19,571 nt of DNA from Jutongia hominis (GCF_014384965.1 NZ_JACRSW010000004.1:1-19571); one strand, 5' to 3'; counted from the stretch's first letter, positions 7,884-16,646 are shown. Notes: a model not told the origin generated them from the letters alone. Made by a program: numbers and translations.

Positions 7884-7884
7884 C

Positions 7885-9076
7885 TGTTAATGGTGCTGGA
7901 CCATATGGAAGATTTACTGCTAAGCCTTACCTTTCTTCGTCAGATATCAGAGGATTGCATAAGGCGGAGCTGTCACCATTCCAAAAGAAATTTTATGCAA
8001 AGTTATACAGGCTAAGGATTGTAGAACAGAAGTGTTTTGTAGTCAGTGGAGTAAAGTATACAGAGGATTTGAAGAGGTTTCATCGGTTACAGGACGAATA
8101 TCTGCTGCTTGTGAATAATGACAGTAAAAGTGTTGTGGAGCTGGTGGATTTCATAAGTGAGCAGGAAGAAAAGATTCAGCAGATTGAGGGCAGACAGAAG
8201 GAGATATATAGAGAAAGCTCTAGCTGGAAACGGAAGATTAAGACGGATGAGCAGTATCATGAATATCAGATATAGCACGTGGAAGTGCAGGAAGAACTGG
8301 ACGAGCTTAAGCAGGAGAAGAGAGAGATTAAGAGGCAGATACAGCTTGCTGATGGAATTATAAAAGAAGATTTGTATACGGCTTATTATGCGGTGTCGGA
8401 GAATGAGGAGATTGTTGCTGATAGAGAGATTGAAATACCGAGGATGGAAGAAAAGACTGCGGTTGAGGAAGGAGCGGCAGTAGTTATTGAGACTGATGCA
8501 AATGTTGAGGTAATGAATTCAGATAATTATCAGAATGAAATAGGTAGACAGAAAGAGCCAACGGATGGAGTTAGAAAACAACAGAATGATTTAGATGGCA
8601 TAGAAATACCAGAGATTCTTAATTTGTCTGACGTGAATGTGGAAAGAGTTGGTGAAAGTATGACTGATGTAACAGATAAAAATGAATTTGTGGAAACTAG
8701 AGAAACTGAACCTGTGGACAAAGCTGACTGGATTGTCAGAAGAATATCAGAGCTTGGTGGTTATGAGAATGTCAGTGATTCTGTTAAGGCAGATATATTC
8801 GGATTTGATATTGCTGATATTAGTGGAAACATAAGGTTGTTTTCGGATGTAATGAAAAAACTTGGAATAAAGCTGGATGGGGATGAGCTTTATGAGGAAT
8901 TCCAGAAGATTTATGAAGAGAGTGTTGGCAGAGATGCTGGTAAAGATAAAGTGGAAGATAAGATGTGGAATAGGGGCAGAGAGATGATTCCTCTGCATAT
9001 CCCAGATTTACTTTACGTACCTGAATTATATATTGCAAATCGGGAAACAATCGCAAGAAGTTGCGATTGTTATTGA
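7885..9076 (+). pseudogene. C-terminal remnant of a second relaxase, split by a stop codon
   Basis: From about 7890 the frame reads like the middle and C-terminal part of large Lachnospiraceae relaxase/mobilization nucleases: AKPYLSSSDIRGLHKAELSP, then FQKKFYAKLYRLR, a coiled-coil region and a C-terminal ELGGYENVSDSVKADIFGFD segment. The catalytic N-terminal domain is absent. A TAG at 8273-8275 interrupts the frame; reading straight through gives a continuous coiled coil, and TGG (Trp) to TAG would explain it. The last 30 or so codons after WNRGR (about 8980) are unlike the rest, suggesting that the native stop was lost or the end rearranged. It differs from the MobV relaxase at the left, so it comes from another element. 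The family assignment is from memory of typical sequences. Confidence 0.65.
9046..9071. repeat. perfect 11-bp hairpin AACAATCGCAA / TTGCGATTGTT
   Basis: Two perfect 11-base arms (9046-9056 and 9061-9071) are joined by GAAG. There is no T tract, so termination is uncertain. It sits at the 3' end of the relaxase remnant and overlaps its final codons, so it may be a decayed terminator, an RNA stabiliser or a repeat-element end. Confidence 0.55.
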
Positions 9077-9108
9077 TGATGTAGTGATTCTGTGATAACA
9101 TATAAAAT

Positions 9109-9701
9109 GTGGTACATGAAAACAGAGGTCAAAATGAAAGTATGAGGGTTTATCGTTTGGCTATGCAGATTGCAGAGCAAGAAAATGCGGATATGTTGAT
9201 TGTGCAGTTAGCAGCCTTATTACACGATGTAGATGATGTTAAGCTTTTATCGGAAACACACGAGGCAAAGAAAAATGCAGTTGGATTTATGAAAAATAGT
9301 GGCGTGGATGATAAAGTTATAGCTTATGCGTGTAAGATTATAAATGAAGTTTCATTTGCAGGAATAGATTCTGTTGTGCCAAGCACGATAGAGGGAAAAT
9401 GTGTACAGGATGCAGACAGGCTGGATGCAATGAGAGCGATTGGAATAGCAGGGACATTTGCATATGCTGTAGTAAAGGAAGAAGAATACATGATCCGGAT
9501 ATAAAACCTATGACTAATATGAATAAGGCAGATTATCAGCAGAACCATAATTCTACAAGTATTAATCACTTTTATGAAAAACTCTTGCTGCTTAAAGATA
9601 TGATGAATACTGAGTCCGCAAAGAAAATGGCTGAGCATAGATAAGCTGTTATGGAGGACTTTCTTGAAGAGTTTATGGCAGAATGGGAAGGAGAAAAGTG
9701 A
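9109..9701 (+). pseudogene. HD-domain phosphohydrolase gene, frameshifted
   Basis: The protein resembles YedJ-type HD-domain hydrolases, which act on nucleotides or other phosphates. It shows SMRVYRLAMQIAE, the central HD pair in LLHDVDD, and CVQDADRLDAMRAIGIA. The first metal histidine, normally just before SMRVYRLA, reads Gln. One base is missing near 9466: the frame then runs to TAA at 9502, while the rest of the protein (HDPDIKPMTNMNKADYQQNH, then the helix ending AKKMAEHR) continues in another frame. That frame meets TAA at 9642-9644 where Glu would be expected, after which AVMEDFLEEFMAEWEGEK continues to TGA at 9699. The first helix is also missing, since in-frame TAA precedes the GTG at 9109. 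With three kinds of damage it is very probably non-functional. Confidence 0.75.
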
Positions 9702-9702
9702 T

Positions 9703-10167
9703 ATGTTGGAAGTAAAATTTTATGATACAGTAGATGATTCACTATTGAAATTTGCAGTAATTATTTCGCAGAGCAATGGCAAGTGGGTATTTTGCAAACA
9801 TAAGGAGCGAGATACCTATGAGGCTCCGGGAGGTCATCGTGAAGTGGGAGAAGATATTTTGGAAACTGCTAAGAGAGAACTTCAGGAAGAAACAGGTGCC
9901 ATACAGTTTGATATTAATCCAATATGTGTTTATTCCGTTACGGGTAAGAATAGTGTAAATGAGACCGGTGAGGAAACATTTGGATTATTATGTTTTGCAG
10001 AAATAACGGAATTTGCTGGTAAGCTGGAAAGTGAGATGAAGAAGGTTGAACTTATGGATGAGTTGCCCCAAAACTGGACGTATCCGCTGATTCAGTCTAA
10101 ATTGATTGAAAAGTATCTGCAGATAGAAACGCAGTCTTACAGCCAGATACAGCTGGCAGCAAAATAG
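9703..10167 (+). CDS. Nudix hydrolase
   Basis: This 154-residue Nudix hydrolase would cleave a nucleoside diphosphate linked to another group; the substrate is unknown. The full Nudix box lies at residues 44-66 in the form G-x5-E-x7-REL-x-EE-x-G, with all catalytic glutamates present (GGHREVGED, then RELQEETGA). The start is ATG 9703, ten bases after GGAAGGAG and one base after the HD remnant's stop; longer starts lack a ribosome site. The last residues SQIQLAAK look like the start of the following M24 gene rather than a Nudix tail, and both share one frame across the TAG at 10165. A deletion may have joined the two genes, so the native C-terminus may be lost. Confidence 0.85.
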   Translation: MLEVKFYDTVDDSLLKFAVIISQSNGKWVFCKHKERDTYEAPGGHREVGEDILETAKRELQEETGAIQFDINPICVYSVTGKNSVNETGEETFGLLCFAEITEFAGKLESEMKKVELMDELPQNWTYPLIQSKLIEKYLQIETQSYSQIQLAAK

Positions 10168-10820
10168 ACTATAGAATACATAAAGAATACTATCGAGCCG
10201 GGAATGAATTTACTCGAGATTCGAAAGCAATGTGAGGAAAACTGTTAGAGTTGGGTGCAGATTCGTTCTGGTATTGGGATGTTGGTGCATTTGTATTTGC
10301 AGGAGATGAAACATGCGTTTCTGTATCTGGTAAGCAGTATGTAACTTCGGATAGAGTTATAGGAAACAACGATATAATAACCATTGATTTAAGTCCACAG
10401 GCAGGTAATATCTGGGGAGATTATGCAAGAACTATTATTATGGAGAATGGCAAGGTTGTAGAGGATATAGGGATGATTGAAAATCTGGAATGGAAACGTG
10501 GTCTCCAGATGGAAGAGAAATTACATGCGGAATTGTTACGTTTTGCTACGAAGGAAACAACCTTTGAGAAATTGTACTATCACATGAATGAGTTCATAGT
10601 GGAAAATGGATTTGTGAATCTTGATTTTATGGGCAATCTGGGGCATTCCATTGTAAAAACCAAAGGTGATAGAGTTTACATTGAAAAAGGTAATATGACC
10701 AAGTTTGGCGATGTAAAGTATTTTACATTTGAACCGCACATAGCATTTCCAGATTCAAAGTATGGATATAAGAAAGAGAATATTTATTACTTTGATGAAA
10801 ATGGGCTGATGAAACTTTAA
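10168..10820 (+). pseudogene. M24-family (methionine/Xaa-Pro aminopeptidase-like) gene, frameshifted
   Basis: The main open part, from about 10245 to 10820, is an M24 'pita-bread' metallopeptidase-like domain. Metal ligands are visible in order: TIDLSP, WGDYART, GNLGHSI, FTFEPH and the Glu of KKENIYYF. The N-terminal part TIEYIKNTIEPGMNLLEIRK is encoded in the preceding frame at 10168-10240 and ends at TAG 10246. Restoring one A in the short A run near 10241 would join it to LLELGADSFWYWD, so a single-base deletion broke the gene. A GTG or TTG restart near 10251 would lack the N-terminal helix but keep all metal ligands, so residual function cannot be excluded. The natural substrate of these small M24 proteins is unknown to me. 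Confidence 0.75.
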
Positions 10821-10840
10821 GATATAGATTGGATGAAAAA

Positions 10841-11281
10841 ATGATTAGAGAAGCAAACAAAAATGATTTAGATGAAATATTACAGCTTTACCTGTATCTT
10901 CATGAAAAAAGTATACCGGAAGATTCACAGCATTTAAGAAGCATATGGAATAATCTTATGAATGATGTAAATCACCATCTTATTGTTTGTGAGATTGATG
11001 GCAAGATCGTGGCATCCTGCGTATGTGTGATTATTCCCAATCTCACAAGAAATGTTCGTCCATATGCATTTGTTGAAAATGTGGTAACACATGGGGAGTA
11101 TCGAAAGAAAGGTTATGCTACAGATCGCCTAAATTTTGCTAAGAAAATTGCAGAAGAGAATCATTGCTACAAGATGATGTTGCTTACAGGTTCAAAGGAA
11201 GAAAGTACATTGAATTTCTATCGAGATGCCGGTTATAACAGTTCTGACAAGACTGCATTTATACAGTGGATTGATATGTAA
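10841..11281 (+). CDS. GNAT-family N-acetyltransferase
   Basis: This 146-residue single-domain GNAT protein would transfer an acetyl group from acetyl-CoA to an unknown acceptor. Strand beta-4 and the acetyl-CoA loop are intact: VENVVTHGEYRKKGYA, with the R-x-x-G-x-A signature. The C-terminal YRDAGY segment is the usual GNAT end. ATG 10841 is chosen over a TTG 12 bases upstream; the ribosome site (GGATG) is modest. The gene follows the M24 remnant by 20 bases and precedes another GNAT gene by 16, so they form one operon. Confidence 0.88.
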   Translation: MIREANKNDLDEILQLYLYLHEKSIPEDSQHLRSIWNNLMNDVNHHLIVCEIDGKIVASCVCVIIPNLTRNVRPYAFVENVVTHGEYRKKGYATDRLNFAKKIAEENHCYKMMLLTGSKEESTLNFYRDAGYNSSDKTAFIQWIDM

Positions 11282-11297
11282 AATAAGGAGCAAGATT

Positions 11298-12104
11298 ATG
11301 ATATATGAATTAGCAAATCCAGAAGATATACAGGCTGTGTACAATGTGGTGCAGCATACAATAAAAACAATATATCCGAAGTATTATCCAATGGAAGTAG
11401 TAGATTTTTTCTACGGACATCACAGTGAGGATGCTATAGAAAAGGATATTAAAAATGGTTATGTAAGTGTGCTAAAAATAGATGGAACAATCGTAGCAAC
11501 AGGTTGTTTTGTGGATAATCATATCACAAGAATCTATGTCCTGCCGGAACACCAGAAAAAGGGATATGGTACATTTATTATGAAAAATATCGAAGTTCAG
11601 ATTAGCGAAAAATACGATAAGGAATATCTGGATGCTTCACTGCCGGCAGCAGCACTTTATGAAAAGCTGGGCTTTTCAACTGTAAAGCATGAATGTTATC
11701 CTGTGGAAAATGGAGTGATACTTGCGTATGAGGTTATGGAAAAGGAACTTCATAAAATCTCGACAGATATAAATTATGATGGAAGAAAATTTATCCCCAA
11801 AATGAATTCTGAAAACGGTGAGGTTGGTGAACAGACCAACTTTACATATCATCAGAATGGAAATCTATTGTGGGCTGAATATAGCGGTGGAGATATATTA
11901 AAAGGTTCGTTGATTGGATCGGTTTTATGTAATGGGGAACTTGATTTTGTGTATCACCACATGAATCAGAATATGCAAATAAAGACAGGTAAGTGCCATA
12001 GTGTGCCAACTGTACAAGAAAACGGGAAAATAGAACTTTCTGAAAAATGGCAATGGACAAGTGGAGATTATTCTAAAGGAGAGTCTTTGTTAGTTGAGGT
12101 GTAG
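11298..12104 (+). CDS. GNAT acetyltransferase fused to a C-terminal beta-rich domain
   Basis: Residues 1-150 are a GNAT domain with the acetyl-CoA loop QKKGYG at 86-91 and a typical ending LYEKLGFSTVKHE. From about residue 158 a second domain begins with INYDGRKFIP and contains several SGGDILKGSLIG-like strands and a final WTSGDYSKGESLLVE. Stand-alone proteins of this type, about 110 residues long, are often annotated 'n-acetylglutamate synthase' in Firmicutes, although they lack a GNAT fold; the name is not evidence of function. ATG 11298 has AAGGAG seven bases upstream, so earlier in-frame starts inside the previous gene are rejected. The fusion suggests that the beta domain acts with or on the acetyltransferase. 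The acceptor is unknown. Confidence 0.82.
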   Translation: MIYELANPEDIQAVYNVVQHTIKTIYPKYYPMEVVDFFYGHHSEDAIEKDIKNGYVSVLKIDGTIVATGCFVDNHITRIYVLPEHQKKGYGTFIMKNIEVQISEKYDKEYLDASLPAAALYEKLGFSTVKHECYPVENGVILAYEVMEKELHKISTDINYDGRKFIPKMNSENGEVGEQTNFTYHQNGNLLWAEYSGGDILKGSLIGSVLCNGELDFVYHHMNQNMQIKTGKCHSVPTVQENGKIELSEKWQWTSGDYSKGESLLVEV

Positions 12105-12105
12105 G

Positions 12106-12576
12106 ATGTTAGAAAGATTTGAATATAAAAGAGCAACAATGGAAGATTTAGACGAATTGGTAAGAACAAGGATTGTTGTCCTTCGTGCAGCAAATAAGTT
12201 GTCAGATGATGAGGATATGTCAGTTGTGGAGGAGGAATCATATGCATATTATAGGCGTGCGTTGGAAACCGGTGAGCATATTGCGTATCTGGTGTATGAT
12301 AACGGGGCATTTATCGGTGCAGGTGGTGTCAGTTTTTATCAGGTAATGCCCACCTACCATAATCCAACAGGTAAAAAGGCTTACATTATGAATATGTATA
12401 CGGCACCTGAATATCGCAGACAAAGAATCGCGCTTCATATGTTAGATTTACTGGTTAAGGATGCGAAAAAACAGGATGTGTTACAGATTGCGTTGGAAGC
12501 GACGGATATGGGACGACCTTTGTATGAGAGATATGGATTTGTGAAAATGGAAGATGAAATGGAGCTGATCAAATGA
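12106..12576 (+). CDS. GNAT-family protein with altered acetyl-CoA loop
   Basis: This 156-residue protein has the full GNAT layout: an N-terminal helix pair, MNMYTAPEYRRQRIALHMLD as strand 4/helix 3, and PLYERYGFVKMEDEMEL at the end. The acetyl-CoA loop usually reads R-x-x-G-x-A; here the glycine is Arg (RRQRIA), which one G-to-A change in a GGA codon would explain. Binding of acetyl-CoA may be impaired. The start at ATG 12106 follows the previous stop by one base and has GAGGTG upstream. Its last bases overlap the next gene (ATGA at 12573-12576), so the two are translationally coupled. Confidence 0.85.
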   Translation: MLERFEYKRATMEDLDELVRTRIVVLRAANKLSDDEDMSVVEEESYAYYRRALETGEHIAYLVYDNGAFIGAGGVSFYQVMPTYHNPTGKKAYIMNMYTAPEYRRQRIALHMLDLLVKDAKKQDVLQIALEATDMGRPLYERYGFVKMEDEMELIK

Positions 12577-13169
12577 CAAGAGTGTATTTCGTGCGTCACG
12601 CACAGCCAGAACACGATTGGGAAGAAGACAGGACAAGACCTTTGACGGAAGAAGGTAAGAAAGATTCTGCAATTGTTCTGGAATTTTTGAAGGATAAGAA
12701 AATAGATGCATTTGATTGTAGTCCGTATAAACGCAGCATGGATACCATTGCAAAGGCAGCAGATTTTTTTACAAAAGAGATTATAACAGATGAGAGATTG
12801 GTGGAGCGCGAAAAGGGACCTAATGGAAACAACCACGGAATGTTCCCAAAACGGTGGGCTGATCATAATTATCATGAAGAAGGTGGAGAGTCCATTGCTA
12901 TGGTGCAAAAACGTAACATAGAGACACTGAATGAGATTTTATCAGATAATACGGATAAAGATATTGTTATAGGAACCCATGGTACTGCCCTTAGTACGAT
13001 ATTGAATTTTTATGACAATAGTTTTGGATGTGAAGATTTTCTGAGAATTATAGATTGGATGCCATATATTATAGAACTGGATTTTGAAGGCGATAAGTTG
13101 GTTGGCAAACAGGAACATTGCCATGTGCAGAAGGAATTTAAGGGCAAGCAGCGTGCGGATAAGAAGTAG
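12573..13169 (+). CDS. histidine phosphatase (phosphoglycerate mutase-like)
   Basis: This 198-residue member of the histidine phosphatase superfamily, branch 1, carries the catalytic VRHAQ motif at residues 7-11 (His9), the SPYKRSMDT segment with the phosphate-binding Arg, and the second histidine in GTHGTAL (His136). The substrate is unknown; small branch-1 members dephosphorylate sugars, nucleotides or cofactor intermediates. It overlaps the preceding GNAT gene by four bases and is followed after ten bases by the helicase gene, so the operon probably extends into it. There is no sign of secretion. Confidence 0.88.
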   Translation: MTRVYFVRHAQPEHDWEEDRTRPLTEEGKKDSAIVLEFLKDKKIDAFDCSPYKRSMDTIAKAADFFTKEIITDERLVEREKGPNGNNHGMFPKRWADHNYHEEGGESIAMVQKRNIETLNEILSDNTDKDIVIGTHGTALSTILNFYDNSFGCEDFLRIIDWMPYIIELDFEGDKLVGKQEHCHVQKEFKGKQRADKK

Positions 13170-13179
13170 TGAGGAATAG

Positions 13180-15909
13180 ATGAATACACGATATTATATG
13201 GTCATTATCAAGGGGGAAATAAAGACATCCGAAATAATGTCATGTGGTTACAATAGAAATACCCAAAAATGGGATGTAAAATTCAATAATGGAAAAACAT
13301 ACTCGTATGCATATTTGAATGTGGAAAAGTTGACTGATCCGGAAGTTTTGAATCCTAACATGTATCGGATTAGCAGAGAAGGACGAGAGTTCTTTGATGT
13401 TAATGCAATATATGTATTTAGAAGCGGAAGTGAGTCTTATTGGCACATTTGTTTTGGCAATGGTAGTGAAAGAAATTATCGTCGGAACGACTTGCATATT
13501 ATAGAGTCATGTCTTGCCCAGAGTCAGTCATCAAATGTATTTGAATATATAAAGCAAATTGCAGGTTTGAGTAATCTTAAGAATGAAGAGACTGGTGAAA
13601 AATTATTGTCTAAGAAGTTTGACAAGATTTCTTTTGTGGGTAGTGATGTAGCTCTAGCAAAGTATTTGAGTCCATCATCATTGCAAGGAAAAAGAGCAGG
13701 ACGTGAATATATTCCAATTTTCCCATTTGGATGCAACAACAGTCAGTATAAGGCTGTAAAAAATGCCCTGGAGAATCAGATTAGTGTTATACAGGGGCCT
13801 CCAGGAACAGGGAAGACACAAACAATATTGAATATTATTGCCAATATATTAATGCAAGGGAAAACGGTACAGATAGTATCCAATAATAATTCGGCAACAG
13901 AAAATGTATATGAAAAATTATCTTCTCCAAAATACAATTTGGGTTTTATAGCTGCAACATTAGGAAGTTCTAAAAATAAGAAATTATTTGTTGAGCATCA
14001 GAACGCTGCTTATCCCGATTTTTCGTCGTGGAAAATGGGAGAAGATCCAGGTGTTTTGCAGAAGGAAATAGCAGAGCAATCCAGTCAGTTAAAAAGTGTT
14101 TTTGATAAGCAGGAAAAATTAGCGTGTTTAAGGCAGGAACTTTCACAGTTGGTTACTGAACAGGAATATTTCAATCAATATGCTAAAGAATCAGATGTTC
14201 ATACAGATAGTATTAAGTTTAAGAAAAATCTATCTTCAAAGCAATGGATGGTATTGTGGCAGGAGTGCCAGTTGATTTCAGAAGAGAAAACGGCAATAGG
14301 ATTTTGGTTTAAGATAAAAGCCTTATTTAAATATGGAGTAACCAATTGGGGCATTTATAAGCAGGATATTTCAAAGATAATTACAACCTTTCAGGCAATG
14401 TATTATTGTGCGAAGCAGGCGGAGTTGTCTGCGGAAATTGCAGATATTGAAAAGTATTTAAATGGTGTTAATAAAAATTTGCTTGAGGATTTATGCAATC
14501 AGTCAATGGTTGTCCTAAAAGACAAACTGGCAAGGAAATATGAAGGTAACAGTAGTAGGAAAACTTTTAGTGAAGATAATTTGTGGAAGGAACCATACGA
14601 TGTATTGGCTGAGTATCCGGTTATATTAAGTACAACATTTTCATCAAGAAACAGCCTGAATTCAGATGTGGTGTATGATTACCTTATCATGGATGAGGCG
14701 TCACAGGTAGATATTGCAACTGGTGCGTTGGCATTGTCCTGCGCAAGGAATGTTGTTATTGTGGGTGATACCAAGCAACTTCCTAATGTTGTTACAGATG
14801 ATATAAAGGCCAAGGCAAAATCTATATTTGACAGTTTTAATGTGAGTGAAGGATATCAGTATACAAACAGTTTTCTGCAATCCATTTTGGATGTTATGCC
14901 AAATGTAACACAAACATTGTTGCGGGAACATTATAGGTGTCACCCCAAAATAATCAATTTCTGTAACCAGAAATTCTATCGTGGTGAATTGATTATTATG
15001 ACAACGGATAAGGGTGAAGAGGATGTTTTATCGGTAGTAAAAACGGTAGCGGGAAATCATGAGCGTAACCATTATAGCCAGCGCCAGATAGATGTTATTA
15101 AAAATGAGATTATACCAAAATATGTTTCAAATCCGGAAGAAACCGGAATTATTGCACCGTACAAAAATCAGGTAGAAGCATTAAGCAAGGAGATAACAGG
15201 TATTGATGCTGCTACAGTGCATAAGTTCCAGGGCAAGGAGAAAGAGAATATTATTATATCTACCGTGGATGATGAAATATCTGATTTTGCAGATGATCCA
15301 TATTTAATCAATGTTGCTGTATCAAGAGCCAAAAAGAAATTGATGTTGGTTGTAACTGGAAATGAGCAATCAAAAGAGCACAATATAACAGATTTGATTG
15401 ATTATATTCAGTATAATAATTTTGAGGTTACTGAAAGCAAGATTTATTCGATTTTTGATTACCTTTACAAGCAGTATACTGAGGAAAGAAGGGTATACTT
15501 GCAGAAGCACAAAAAAGTATCAGAATATGATTCGGAAAATCTAATGTATTCATTGATAGAGGACATTATCTCCGCTAACAAGTATTCAAGCTTAGATGTT
15601 GTTTGTCATTTTCCATTGAATATGTTGATTAAGAATCCAGAATTATTAAATGAGCAGGAATGTCAGTATGCAATGAATCCGGCAACACATTTAGATTTTC
15701 TGCTTTACAACAGAATTGGTAAAAAGCCTGTGTTGGCGATTGAGGTTGACGGATATGAATACCATAAAGAGGATACCGTTCAGGCTTCAAGAGATTTATT
15801 GAAAAATCATATAATGGAGCTGTATGAAGTTCCATTACTGAGATTTATGACTAATGGTAGTGGTGAGAAAGAAAAGATTATCGAGATGTTGGATAAGTTG
15901 GTTGGATAA
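13180..15909 (+). CDS. superfamily 1 helicase with C-terminal DUF2726-type nuclease domain
   Basis: This 909-residue protein has a helicase core of the Upf1/DNA2-like SF1 type: motif I GPPGTGKT (206-213), motif II DEAS (505-508), VGDTKQLP, REHYRCHP, GIIAPYKNQ, TVHKFQGKEKE and VAVSRAKKKL. An inserted helical region lies between motifs I and II. The last 75 residues contain THLDFLLYN (Asp839), LAIEVDGYEYH (Glu855, Asp857) and RDLLKNHI, a DUF2726-like PD-(D/E)XK fold related to Vsr nucleases. The N-terminal 150 residues are beta-rich and unassigned. ATG 13180 follows GAGGA by six bases. A helicase fused to a nuclease on an accessory element points to nucleic-acid processing or phage defence, but no specific system is assigned. 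Confidence 0.85.
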   Translation: MNTRYYMVIIKGEIKTSEIMSCGYNRNTQKWDVKFNNGKTYSYAYLNVEKLTDPEVLNPNMYRISREGREFFDVNAIYVFRSGSESYWHICFGNGSERNYRRNDLHIIESCLAQSQSSNVFEYIKQIAGLSNLKNEETGEKLLSKKFDKISFVGSDVALAKYLSPSSLQGKRAGREYIPIFPFGCNNSQYKAVKNALENQISVIQGPPGTGKTQTILNIIANILMQGKTVQIVSNNNSATENVYEKLSSPKYNLGFIAATLGSSKNKKLFVEHQNAAYPDFSSWKMGEDPGVLQKEIAEQSSQLKSVFDKQEKLACLRQELSQLVTEQEYFNQYAKESDVHTDSIKFKKNLSSKQWMVLWQECQLISEEKTAIGFWFKIKALFKYGVTNWGIYKQDISKIITTFQAMYYCAKQAELSAEIADIEKYLNGVNKNLLEDLCNQSMVVLKDKLARKYEGNSSRKTFSEDNLWKEPYDVLAEYPVILSTTFSSRNSLNSDVVYDYLIMDEASQVDIATGALALSCARNVVIVGDTKQLPNVVTDDIKAKAKSIFDSFNVSEGYQYTNSFLQSILDVMPNVTQTLLREHYRCHPKIINFCNQKFYRGELIIMTTDKGEEDVLSVVKTVAGNHERNHYSQRQIDVIKNEIIPKYVSNPEETGIIAPYKNQVEALSKEITGIDAATVHKFQGKEKENIIISTVDDEISDFADDPYLINVAVSRAKKKLMLVVTGNEQSKEHNITDLIDYIQYNNFEVTESKIYSIFDYLYKQYTEERRVYLQKHKKVSEYDSENLMYSLIEDIISANKYSSLDVVCHFPLNMLIKNPELLNEQECQYAMNPATHLDFLLYNRIGKKPVLAIEVDGYEYHKEDTVQASRDLLKNHIMELYEVPLLRFMTNGSGEKEKIIEMLDKLVG

Positions 15910-15941
15910 CCGAAACAGGTAATAAAATGGGAGATGATATT

Positions 15942-16637
15942 ATGGCTGTATCATATAAACGATTATGGAAATTATTAGTGGATAAAGAAATGAGCAAATC
16001 AGATTTGCGTAAAAAGGCAGAAATTGCCCCTAACACAATGACAAAGCTTCGCCGTGATGAAGAGGTGAGCCTAGCAATTCTTAGCAAAATCTGCAAAACT
16101 TTACATGCAGACTTTGGTGATATTGTGGAGTATGTGCCGGATGCAGAAATATGGGATTTGTATAATGAGAACCGAGAGCTTCTGGGAAAAGATCATGTCA
16201 GAGGCGAGCAGTTACCGATAGATGGCTACCATTTGGTGGTGCATGTCTGGATTCGTAATTCTAAAGGAGAGTACCTTATCTCGCAGCGTTCTGCAAACAG
16301 ACCGACATACCCTTTGATGTGGGAATGTGTAGGTGGTTCGGTTGTAAAAGGTGAGGACAGTTTATTAGGAGCAATTCGAGAGGCAAAGGAAGAAGTTGGA
16401 GTTGATTTGATGCCGGAAAATGGACAAGTACTTTTTACAAAGACACGAAAAATCATTGATGGAAAAATTTTTAATGATATTATGGATGTTTGGCTGTTTG
16501 ATTACGATGGGGAGGTTGATTTAGGCAATGCCACAACAGATGAGGTGGCACAGGTTGCTTGGATGAATCGGGAACAGATAAAAGAATTGTTTGATGCAAA
16601 TATGTTTGTAGATACATTGGAATATTTTGAACTATAG
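15942..16637 (+). CDS. Cro/C1-type HTH fused to Nudix hydrolase
   Basis: Residues 1-65 form an XRE-type helix-turn-helix; the start MAVSYKRLWKLLVDKEMSK is typical of stand-alone small regulators. Residues 68-231 are a Nudix hydrolase of the isopentenyl-diphosphate-isomerase-like group (LVVHVWIRNSKGEYLISQR), with a complete Nudix box at 132-154: GSVVKGE, seven residues, REAKEEVGV. Both parts look functional. Such a fusion could make a regulator that senses a nucleotide-like ligand, as in NrtR, though NrtR uses a winged helix at the other end; this is inference. ATG 15942 is preferred over 15927 because GGGAG lies at a good distance before it and homologous HTH proteins start there. It lies 32 bases after the helicase gene, probably in the same operon. 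Confidence 0.85.
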   Translation: MAVSYKRLWKLLVDKEMSKSDLRKKAEIAPNTMTKLRRDEEVSLAILSKICKTLHADFGDIVEYVPDAEIWDLYNENRELLGKDHVRGEQLPIDGYHLVVHVWIRNSKGEYLISQRSANRPTYPLMWECVGGSVVKGEDSLLGAIREAKEEVGVDLMPENGQVLFTKTRKIIDGKIFNDIMDVWLFDYDGEVDLGNATTDEVAQVAWMNREQIKELFDANMFVDTLEYFEL

Positions 16638-16646
16638 TCAAGTAAG

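Larger units (their letters stand above)
7554..7884. other. non-coding border region between RT operon and relaxase remnant
   Basis: About 330 bases without a convincing gene. It contains the AT palindrome, the GGTACACA inverted repeat, the bracketed terminator and a second terminator. The relaxase remnant begins only after the second terminator, so this stretch probably holds the right edge of the RT cassette or of the element carrying it. Confidence 0.5.

Noticed and set aside
8157..8363. Overlapping plus-strand frame across the relaxase-remnant stop
   Set aside because: Basic, low-complexity translation; the continuous coiled coil lies in the other frame on both sides of TAG 8273.
9664..9702. 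Earlier start for the Nudix gene
   Set aside because: No ribosome site, and it overlaps the HD remnant's tail in another frame; ATG 9703 has GGAAGGAG.
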